Positions 17,197 to 22,706 of a stretch of 64,000 nucleotides of DNA are shown piece by piece. Each line of letters begins with the position of its first letter. The stretch's first letter is position 1. The position numbers were made by a program, and so were the translations under genes. Origin of the DNA: Cohnella silvisoli (GTDB lineage Bacteria; Bacillota; Bacilli; Paenibacillales; Paenibacillaceae); contig NZ_JAIOAP010000001.1 of NCBI RefSeq assembly GCF_021190915.1, forward strand, positions 1-64,000, read 5' to 3'. The notes below the pieces were generated by a model. It searched no databases and was not told the DNA's origin. It worked only from the letters and a program-made list of their open reading frames with translations.

Positions 17197-18496
17197 AGTA
17201 AGTTTGTATCTCCTTCCATTCGGCGATGAATTCCCGGCGAAGTGAAGCTGGCTCAATTACTTCACAGCTAGAACCGAAGCTGCGCAGCCATGGCTTGATC
17301 TCGAATATTCCGTTAACTGTAATCTCATAGAGAAACGTAGAGTCCGTCTCCTCTGTAATCGTTCCCCACTGTCCCTGAGACAGTACTCGCTCCTTGACGA
17401 AGTTGGCCCCAGACCTGTCGGGATTATAAAAACGGGCCACAACCCTCACGGAGCGGCCGGTATCGGTCACCCAACTGTGCCTCAGTTGTTCCTCTAAGTT
17501 AGCGAGTTTATGTGAAAACTCCTCCTCTGGAACGGTATCGCCTTCCTCGATTTGTGTCAGTCCCTCCATTCGGAACTTCATAATCCCTTGTCGGGAGTTA
17601 TGGCCGATCAGGTACCACCGTCCATATTGGTGATCGTATACGACCCGAAGGGGAAGGAGCATCTCTGCAACGCCTTCTGTCTCACGTTCGAAGAGCGGAT
17701 TCGTATTTTTGGAGGAGTAACTTTTAGTCCGCTTTGGCGATAAGTAAAGAAAACGCAACTTCCTTCTTTGCCGGATGGCTTGAAAAATAGTATATAAATG
17801 CGCTTCATCGAGAATGCGAGAATGATAATGGTACTTATAGAGAAACGGCTCTGTCACGGTCGCATCCATGCTACGCTGTCGGAGCGCCTTCTTAAGATTA
17901 TCACGAAGCAGATAGCCTTGAACGGATGGAACCTGCGTATTGGCCATGATATCAACGAAGTCAAATAGATCAATGAGCTCTTCATCGGATAATTGGGTAA
18001 CCAAGTCATTCGCAGCCTTATAACGATAAGGACGACCGCTCTCGGACCTAACGATAACACCGATCTCTTCCAAGTATTTGAGATCACCGCGAATCGTTTT
18101 TTCGTCAGGGAGCGAAAAGTCGTCAGGCATACTGCCACTACATGCATCCATCACTTCCATGGCGGTCAAGGACTGAAGTTGTAGAGTAGTCAATATTAAG
18201 GATAATCGAATGCTTTCCGACTCTTTGAGCGACTTGGCACGAAAAAGAAAGAGAAGCAGCGGATCGGCGGATTCATAGTAATTGTAACGAAGACCCTCTG
18301 ATAGTTCTTTTCCTTGATCCCGCGGGAGGCGCTGATAAACGGTACTCATGATCTCTTTGAGATATCGCAGCGTTTTATCAAAGGTATGAACGGATATCCC
18401 GAGGCGTTCTGCGAACTGCTGTCGGCTGTAAGCACCACCCGCGAGTGCAAGCATACGGAGGAATTGAATTTCTTTATCGAAGCTTTCTCTGGCCAC
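17171..18496 (-). CDS. HTH-WYL domain transcriptional regulator
   Basis: Protein of 441 aa. An N-terminal winged HTH (about residues 8-60: IQFLRMLALAGGAYSRQQFA then ERLGISVHTFDKTLRYLKEI) and a second HTH-like part (about 115-160) precede a WYL domain (about 235-330, with RKLRFLYLSP and YGRWYLIGHNSRQGIMKFRM) and a C-terminal WCX-like extension. It is transcribed away from the tRNA/RNA-repair island; the first copy of the island's repeated dyad element lies 65 bases upstream of its start. Inferred to be the island's regulator, together with the downstream WYL protein. Confidence 0.85.
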   Translation of the reverse strand: MARESFDKEIQFLRMLALAGGAYSRQQFAERLGISVHTFDKTLRYLKEIMSTVYQRLPRDQGKELSEGLRYNYYESADPLLLFLFRAKSLKESESIRLSLILTTLQLQSLTAMEVMDACSGSMPDDFSLPDEKTIRGDLKYLEEIGVIVRSESGRPYRYKAANDLVTQLSDEELIDLFDFVDIMANTQVPSVQGYLLRDNLKKALRQRSMDATVTEPFLYKYHYHSRILDEAHLYTIFQAIRQRRKLRFLYLSPKRTKSYSSKNTNPLFERETEGVAEMLLPLRVVYDHQYGRWYLIGHNSRQGIMKFRMEGLTQIEEGDTVPEEEFSHKLANLEEQLRHSWVTDTGRSVRVVARFYNPDRSGANFVKERVLSQGQWGTITEETDSTFLYEITVNGIFEIKPWLRSFGSSCEVIEPASLRREFIAEWKEIQTYYEPLREDL

Positions 18497-18560
18497 TTGC
18501 GTTCCTCCAACTCTTGTCCGATCATGTCATTACGCCTATTGTAACAATGTTGGATGTTAT

Positions 18561-18630
18561 GGGAAATGGAAACATTTTTATCCGTCGCCATACTTTCGCC
18601 CTGTTCGCGACTATAAAAATAAGCGAAGAT
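18561..18630 (+). promoter_or_regulatory. Repeated regulatory element, copy A
   Basis: A 70-base segment aligning without gaps to 19891-19960 (54 of 70 identical by eye count). The core is the dyad TTCGC-N14-GCGAA (18604-18608 and 18623-18627), identical in both copies with identical spacing. Both copies also share ATGGAA and CATACT separated by 17 bases, a possible weak -35/-10 pair. It sits between the divergent WYL gene and the first transcript of the island, so it could be the operator of the WYL regulators. Confidence 0.7.
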
Positions 18631-18698
18631 CAAGAAGTGAAATCGGAGCCGCAAGGTGAAGATTCACAGTCATCATTGTAGCATGGGGGTGTAAGGAA

Positions 18699-18866
18699 AT
18701 GATTCAGCTCTTCCAATCGTTCGAGAGTAATATGAAGCTAGTAAATAGTGAGCATCATAACGGTAATCAGAGGCAGGAGCCTCATTTCGCCTACACCAAA
18801 TATCATATTCAAGTTCTTTACAGACGCATTTACCTATTGGCTAATCGGTTGTGTTCAACAGCCTAA
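18699..18866 (+). CDS. Possible 55-aa small protein in the first transcript
   Basis: ATG 18699 preceded by GGGGGTGTAAGGAA opens a 55-codon frame (MIQLFQSFESNMKLVNS...), ending in YRRIYLLANRLCSTA. It begins about 70 bases after regulatory copy A and ends 34 bases before a strong terminator, so it would be the only reading frame of a compact transcript. No family is recognised, and the transcript could instead be a non-coding RNA. Confidence 0.3.
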   Translation: MIQLFQSFESNMKLVNSEHHNGNQRQEPHFAYTKYHIQVLYRRIYLLANRLCSTA

Positions 18867-18900
18867 CTCTTTGCCGGTGGTTCTACATAAGCGTTCTTGT

Positions 18901-18930
18901 AAAGACTACTTGAAGCCGAGTGGTCTTTTT
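18901..18930 (+). terminator. Rho-independent terminator of the first transcript
   Basis: 10-bp stem AAAGACTACT / AGTGGTCTTT (one T-G pair), 8-base loop, ending in TTTTT. It defines a transcript of roughly 300 bases from copy A. Confidence 0.8.
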
Positions 18931-19027
18931 CTATGGCTAATTAGCCAAGGGAAAAGATCGAACGGGCAGGGGGTAGTCTTTCTTTATCCCCATCAAAGTA
19001 CATACGATATGAAAAAATTGAGAAGGT

Positions 19028-19310
19028 ATGGTGATTACAATGAGAAGCAATAAACAATGGCACGACCAGCCAATCAAACATTGGTTTAATCGAGAGACCA
19101 TGATTCATCTCTTTGGTTTCCTAATGCCTCATAACCCCTTAGGTAGTCGATCCACGATACAACGAAGTGGGACGCAGCTTTATAAGCGGCACTTTCCAAC
19201 GTTGACCGGGTGAATTTCACCCTCTACTCGTGTATCGAGAGCTACCTGAAATCCGGACACTCTGTTTACTGCCTAAGGGCAGAGGCAGAATCGGTGAACA
19301 GGTAGCTTTT
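19028..19310 (+). ncRNA. Structured leader/RNA with alternative pairings before the tRNA cluster
   Basis: A long stem CGATAC(A)ACGA (19155-19165) with TCGTGTATCG (19228-19237) encloses a region with small hairpins, including GGGTG/CACCC at 19208-19222. The outer segment AGGTAG (19141-19146) can pair with CTACCT (19242-19247). The same CTACCT also pairs, as AGCTACCTG/CAGGTAGCT (19240-19248 with 19299-19307), in a hairpin followed by a T-run. The two states are mutually exclusive, as in an antiterminator/terminator switch controlling the tRNA cluster 17 bases later. A 57-62 codon reading frame (19028-19213) overlaps it but lacks a well-placed ribosome binding site. The 5' boundary is uncertain. 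Confidence 0.45.
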
Positions 19311-19312
19311 TA
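19240..19312 (+). terminator. Branched terminator hairpin upstream of tRNA-His
   Basis: Perfect 9-bp base AGCTACCTG / CAGGTAGCT, with nested pairs TTTAC/GTGAA (19265-19269 with 19294-19298) and CTGCC/GGCAG (19269-19273 with 19284-19288), followed by TTTTTATTTT. Confidence 0.65.
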
Positions 19313-19326
19313 TTTTGTTTGATGAT

Positions 19327-19402
19327 GGAGACCATGGCGAAAAGGCGAACGCGGCGGATTGTGACTCCGTTAGTACCAGTTCGAGTCTGGTTGGTCTCCC
19401 CA
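19327..19402 (+). tRNA. tRNA-His (GTG)
   Basis: Acceptor GAGACCA / TGGTCTC with an extra 5' G (G-1, 19327) opposite C73 (19399), the histidine identity element. Anticodon arm GCGGA-TTGTGAC-TCCGT, T-arm ACCAG-TTCGAGT-CTGGT, encoded CCA at 19400-19402. First of the tightly packed cluster. Confidence 0.9.
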
Positions 19403-19407
19403 ACTAT

Positions 19408-19481
19408 TGCCTGATAGCTAAGTGGTAAGGCAGATGACTTTGAATCATCGATCGCAGGTTCGATTCCTGCTCGGGCATCCA
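19408..19481 (+). tRNA. tRNA-Gln (TTG)
   Basis: Acceptor TGCCTGA / TCGGGCA, anticodon arm GATGA-CTTTGAA-TCATC giving TTG, T-arm GCAGG-TTCGATT-CCTGC, discriminator T, encoded CCA. It begins 6 bases after tRNA-His. Confidence 0.9.
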
Positions 19482-19488
19482 ATATTAT

Positions 19489-19563
19489 GGATAGGCGTAA
19501 TCAGATAGGCTGCTGTTTCGGCGGTTAACAGATCAAGCGGGAGAGACCCGCTCCTATCCGCCA
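19489..19563 (+). tRNA. Aberrant tRNA-like RNA
   Basis: Perfect 7-bp acceptor GGATAGG / CCTATCC, discriminator G and encoded CCA, total length 75 as for a tRNA. The T-stem AGCGG/CCGCT is intact but its loop is GAGAGAC instead of TTCRANY. The D-arm is not recognisable and the anticodon arm is ambiguous: GCTGC-TGTTTCG-GCGGT would lack U33, while CTGTT/AACAG gives a 9-base loop. It sits in register between tRNA-Gln and tRNA-Pro (one base from the latter), so it is part of the array, but it is unlikely to be a normal elongator. It could be a decoy, a processed regulatory RNA, or a decayed tRNA. Confidence 0.5.
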
Positions 19564-19564
19564 T

Positions 19565-19642
19565 CGGGATGTAGCTCAACTTGGTTAGAGCGCTTGCCTT
19601 GGAAGCAAGAGGGCGCAGGTTCGAATCCTGCCGTTCCGACCA
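19565..19642 (+). tRNA. tRNA-Pro (TGG)
   Basis: Acceptor CGGGATG / CGTTCCG (two G-U type pairs), D-arm GCTC...GAGC, anticodon arm CTTGC-CTTGGAA-GCAAG giving TGG, T-arm GCAGG-TTCGAAT-CCTGC, A73, encoded CCA. Confidence 0.9.
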
Positions 19643-19648
19643 TCATTT

Positions 19649-19726
19649 GGCGTGGTGGTGAAAATGGATGAACACACGGGCCTTTCACGTCCGGATTTGC
19701 GGGTTCGACCCCCGTCCACGCCTCCA
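19649..19726 (+). tRNA. tRNA-Glu (TTC)
   Basis: Acceptor GGCGTGG / CCACGCC, anticodon arm CGGGC-CTTTCAC-GTCCG giving TTC, T-arm GCGGG-TTCGACC-CCCGT, encoded CCA. The discriminator base is T, whereas tRNA-Glu normally carries G or A, so it deviates from the housekeeping type. Confidence 0.87.
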
Positions 19727-19730
19727 ATAT

Positions 19731-19806
19731 AGGGTTGTAGCTCAATTGGTAGAGTACCTGACTGTTAATCAGGATGTTGCAGGTTCGAGCCCTGCCTACC
19801 CTGCCA
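19731..19806 (+). tRNA. tRNA-Asn (GTT)
   Basis: Anticodon arm CCTGA-CTGTTAA-TCAGG giving GTT, D-arm GCTC...GAGT, T-arm GCAGG-TTCGAGC-CCTGC, G73, encoded CCA. The acceptor AGGGTTG / CTACCCT has a T-T mismatch at pair 6:67, which is unusual. Confidence 0.85.
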
Positions 19807-19807
19807 T

Positions 19808-19881
19808 GGGGGTATAGTTCAACGGTAGAACATCGGTCTCCAAAACCGTCGGTGTAGGTTCAATTCCTGCTGCCCCTGCCA
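19808..19881 (+). tRNA. tRNA-Trp (CCA)
   Basis: Acceptor GGGGGTA / TGCCCCT, anticodon loop CTCCAAA giving CCA on a CGGT/ACCG stem, T-arm GTAGG-TTCAATT-CCTGC, G73, encoded CCA. It starts one base after the CCA of tRNA-Asn and ends 10 bases before regulatory copy B; no terminator separates the cluster from the Y-RNA/Ro60 unit. Confidence 0.88.
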
Positions 19882-19890
19882 ATTCTTTAA

Positions 19891-19960
19891 GGAAAATGGA
19901 AAAATATCTCTTCATCGTCATACTTCCGCCATGTTCGCGAAATTCCAAATGAGCGAAGAT
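19891..19960 (+). promoter_or_regulatory. Repeated regulatory element, copy B
   Basis: Second copy of the 70-base element at 18561-18630, with TTCGC at 19934-19938 and GCGAA at 19953-19957 (again N14). It ends 17 bases before the first Y-RNA-like structure and presumably drives or controls the Y RNA/Ro60/Hen1/Pnkp operon. Confidence 0.7.
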
Positions 19961-19976
19961 AAGAGCAAAGAATGAC

Positions 19977-20081
19977 AGGAGCGAGGCGCTAGAGAGGGCT
20001 ACTTCTTCCAAAAGTATAGGGGCGGTAATTACCGGCTTGCTGGTGTGCCGCGTGCCTTCTCAACACATTTCCTCGCTCTTT
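19977..20081 (+). ncRNA. Y-RNA-like RNA 1
   Basis: The ends pair in an outer stem GAGCGAGG (19979-19986) / CCTCGCTC (20071-20078), extended by A-T and G-T pairs. After a short internal loop a second stem GAGAGGGC (19992-19999) / GCCTTCTC (20054-20061) forms with one G-U pair. Inside are a perfect anticodon-arm-like hairpin TACTT-CTTCCAA-AAGTA (20000-20016) and a GC-rich hairpin ACCGG-CTTG-CTGGT. The long end-paired stem plus tRNA-like core is the layout of bacterial Y RNAs, the ligands of Ro60, whose gene follows. Confidence 0.6.
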
Positions 20082-20097
20082 CACAATTACATAACAA

Positions 20098-20208
20098 CCG
20101 GCGAGGCGCCGGGGAGGGTTCCTTCGCCACTAAAGCGCACAGAAATCCCATGGGCATTATGGCAGGTTCGAGTCCTGCAGTTTACCTTCCCCGCCTTTTC
20201 CTCGCCGG
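20098..20208 (+). ncRNA. Y-RNA-like RNA 2 (YrlA-type) in the Ro60 leader
   Basis: A perfect outer stem CCGGCGAGG (20098-20106) / CCTCGCCGG (20200-20208) encloses a second stem GGGGAGGGT (20111-20119) / ACCTTCCCC (20184-20192) with one G-U pair. A canonical T-arm, GCAGG-TTCGAGT-CCTGC (20162-20178), lies inside, as in YrlA RNAs. The 5' strand shares the pattern GCGAGGCGCYRGRGAGGGY with RNA 1, and the G-U pair is at the same place. It ends 11 bases before the ro60 ribosome binding site AGGAGG, so the RNA is processed from, or is part of, the ro60 5' leader. Confidence 0.7.
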
Positions 20209-20232
20209 CACCATTATTAGGAGGCAATAATT

Positions 20233-21738
20233 ATGAGCTTTGCAAAAAAATTATTCACGGCCTTCAGGCCGACTACTCTGAACAAGGACGGCTATCCAGC
20301 CTATGTCCGCTCTGCGGAAGAGCAATATGTGCAGACTTTGGTGACCAATACATTCGGCAATACCTTCTATGCGGATCAGCACGAGCTTCTGTCGGAAGCT
20401 GGGGAGTTACATCACGCGATGGCGCAAAGCAATCCACAATTCATGGCCAAAGCGATCGTCTATGCTCGAAACGAAGGGTATATGCGCTTGCAGCCGTTGT
20501 TCGGATTGGTTGTGTTGTCCGCTTACCGACCTGACTTGTTCGCGAAGATTTTCATGAAGGTTGTGCGGATTCCGTCCGATTTGTCCGATTTTCTGACGAT
20601 CTTGCAAGGGTTGAGACGTGGGGAAGGCGGCCGTGCAGTCAAGCGGCAAGTCAACCGGTTCTTATCCGGCGTGTCGGAATACTGGGCGATCAAGTACAAC
20701 GGGAGGGGACGGGGTTACAGCTTGGGAGATGCGATTGCTACAGCTCACCCCAAACCTACAGACCTCAAGCAGCAAGCATTATTCCATTACTTGCGTGGTC
20801 AAGATGCCAACCTGTCGTTGCTCCCCCAAGTGGACGCGTTAGAGCAACTGAAGCGTGCGACTACCGAAGCGGAGAAGATGCATTGGATTGATACAGGCAA
20901 GTTGCCTCACGAGGTAGTCACCGGTGCAATCAAACCTACAAAAGCGGTTTGGAAAGCGTTGCTCCATCAAATGCCGACATTCGCATTATTGCGTCATTTG
21001 AATGCGCTTGAGCGTGCTGGTGTATTCGAAGATCGATACAATCTCGAAGCAGCGGTTAGTCGCTTGACCGATCAACGCGCTTTGCAGAAGGCGAAGATTC
21101 TTCCATTCCGATTCGCCAAGGCGTTCCGGCAGGTCAATCATCCGGTACTGCGCGATGCGCTTCGGGATGCGGTTGAGTATACGTTCTCCAATCTGCCGGA
21201 CATGGAGGACAAAACAGCGATTTTCCTCGACATATCGGGCTCAATGAACGGCGAGTATTTGCAGATTGGTTCAGTGTTCGCGCTGGCCTTGTACAAGAAG
21301 ACACAAGGGAATTCCTTGTTCTGGCTGTTCGATACCGAGGTGGAGGATGCCAGACCGTCCCGGCGTGATAGCATTCTGACGCAGGCCGATCGGATTCAGG
21401 CACGTGGAGGTACGGATACCGGCGCGCCAATCCGGAAGCTGCTTGCGGAGCGTCGCAAGGTCGACCAGATCGTCATCATCACGGATGAGCAGCAGAACAG
21501 CGGCAGCCCGTTCTACGAAGCGTTGCTGAAATATAGGTCGAAAATCAACCCGAGTGTAAAGGCGTTCATTATCGACATTGCCCCTTACCGAAATGCTATG
21601 GTGCCTCCGCAAGACCGCAATACGTTCTACATCTACGGATGGAGCGATACGGTGCTCAGCTACATTGCTCAGACGGCGAAGGGGTATGGATCAATGGTTC
21701 AACAAATCGAAGCGATTGTGCTAGATACGGCAGATTAA
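20233..21738 (+). CDS. rsr: Ro60 (TROVE/vWA domain RNA-binding protein, Rsr)
   Basis: Protein of 501 aa, the usual length of bacterial Ro60. Residues about 15-320 form the HEAT-like TROVE ring (ELHHAMAQSNPQFMAKAIVYARNEGYMRLQPLFGLVVLS...), and about 325-495 form a von Willebrand A domain with an intact MIDAS DISGSMN and TDEQ/TDTGAP elements. Ro60 binds misfolded RNAs at the ring and Y RNAs on its outer surface, guiding RNA surveillance and degradation after stress. AGGAGG precedes the ATG. It is the first protein gene of the repair operon, directly after two Y-RNA-like structures. Confidence 0.92.
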   Translation: MSFAKKLFTAFRPTTLNKDGYPAYVRSAEEQYVQTLVTNTFGNTFYADQHELLSEAGELHHAMAQSNPQFMAKAIVYARNEGYMRLQPLFGLVVLSAYRPDLFAKIFMKVVRIPSDLSDFLTILQGLRRGEGGRAVKRQVNRFLSGVSEYWAIKYNGRGRGYSLGDAIATAHPKPTDLKQQALFHYLRGQDANLSLLPQVDALEQLKRATTEAEKMHWIDTGKLPHEVVTGAIKPTKAVWKALLHQMPTFALLRHLNALERAGVFEDRYNLEAAVSRLTDQRALQKAKILPFRFAKAFRQVNHPVLRDALRDAVEYTFSNLPDMEDKTAIFLDISGSMNGEYLQIGSVFALALYKKTQGNSLFWLFDTEVEDARPSRRDSILTQADRIQARGGTDTGAPIRKLLAERRKVDQIVIITDEQQNSGSPFYEALLKYRSKINPSVKAFIIDIAPYRNAMVPPQDRNTFYIYGWSDTVLSYIAQTAKGYGSMVQQIEAIVLDTAD

Positions 21739-21743
21739 GTGAA

Positions 21744-21788
21744 GCCGACTGGCCATGGATGCAAGCTCATTCATGGCCAGTCGGTTTG
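21744..21788 (+). terminator. Strong intercistronic hairpin after ro60
   Basis: Perfect 13-bp stem CCGACTGGCCATG (21745-21757) / CATGGCCAGTCGG (21772-21784) with a 14-base loop and TTTGATT after it. It may terminate partially or protect the 3' end, lowering expression of downstream repair genes relative to Ro60. Confidence 0.65.
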
Positions 21789-21803
21789 ATTGGGGGAGAT
21801 GGA

Positions 21804-22586
21804 ATGTCTACGATTCATGAGGTAATTAAGCAAGAATTAAATAGGCTGGAGCAAGAGGAACGAATCCGCATCCTGTATGCCTGCGAGTCGGGAAGCAGGG
21901 CTTGGGGCTTTCCGTCTCAGGACAGCGATTATGATGTCCGATTCATCTATATACGGCAAACCGATTGGTACTTGTCCATCTTCGATAAGCGGGATGTGAT
22001 CGAACGGCCAATCAGCGACAAGCTCGATATTAGCGGCTGGGATCTGAGAAAGGCGCTTAATCTTTTCCGGAAGTCCAACCCGCCGCTGCTCGAATGGCTG
22101 CAATCTCCAATTCTTTATACCGAGAAATACAGTGTAATGGAGCAAATCCGCACGGTTTCTCCGCTCACTTTTTCGCCGAAGTCGTGTTTATATCACTACC
22201 TGAACATGGCCCGAGTCAACTACCGGACTTACTTGCAGGGAGAACGGGTGAGAATCAAGAAATACTTCTATGTACTGCGACCCGTTCTTGCTTGTGAATG
22301 GATCGAAAAATACGGCGAGATGCCGCCGATGGAGTTCAATGTGTTGGTAGATCGGCTCATACCGAAAGGTGGCGATCTCTCGCTGGAAGTGCAAAAGCTG
22401 CTCCTCCGTAAGAAATCGGGAGAGGAATTGGACTATGAGCCGAGGTTGAACCCAATCAATGATTACCTTGAAGAGCGATTACGTTATTATGCGCAGTCAG
22501 TTGGGTCAATGAAAGCAGGGGAAGCTAGGCTTGATGAAAGTCTCGATGACCTATTCCGCTCTGCCTTACAGGAAGTGTGGGGTTAA
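21804..22586 (+). CDS. Predicted nucleotidyltransferase (YcgL/RlaP-type)
   Basis: Protein of 260 aa from ATG 21804, with GGGGGAG 5 bases upstream; a longer upstream frame overlaps ro60 and has no ribosome binding site. A polymerase-beta-type nucleotidyltransferase core is clear: ESGSRAWGF at about residues 27-35 and SDYDVRF at about 44-50 (paired acidic metal ligands), followed by the family's helical C-terminal half (LLEWLQSPILY..., RPVLACEWI). This family (RlaP) has been predicted to act in RNA repair, adding nucleotides or ligating ends, and is known to sit in Pnkp/Hen1 and RtcB neighbourhoods. The activity is inferred. Confidence 0.85.
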   Translation: MSTIHEVIKQELNRLEQEERIRILYACESGSRAWGFPSQDSDYDVRFIYIRQTDWYLSIFDKRDVIERPISDKLDISGWDLRKALNLFRKSNPPLLEWLQSPILYTEKYSVMEQIRTVSPLTFSPKSCLYHYLNMARVNYRTYLQGERVRIKKYFYVLRPVLACEWIEKYGEMPPMEFNVLVDRLIPKGGDLSLEVQKLLLRKKSGEELDYEPRLNPINDYLEERLRYYAQSVGSMKAGEARLDESLDDLFRSALQEVWG

Positions 22587-22706
22587 GATTTACGTGTGTC
22601 AAAAAGTAAAAGTCGGGGTGAATAGAACATGCTACATTTTTTTAAGAACGGAACACTATACCCTTGGGTGGGTAAGCCTTCCATATAAGATACAATAAAA
22701 TCGCAA

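Noticed and set aside
19028..19213. 57-62 codon frame before the tRNA array
   Set aside because: It overlaps a strongly structured RNA and lacks a well-spaced ribosome binding site; kept only as part of the RNA feature.
19141..19310. Classical T-box leader
   Set aside because: The conserved T-box antiterminator sequence was not found, although the alternative-hairpin geometry is similar.
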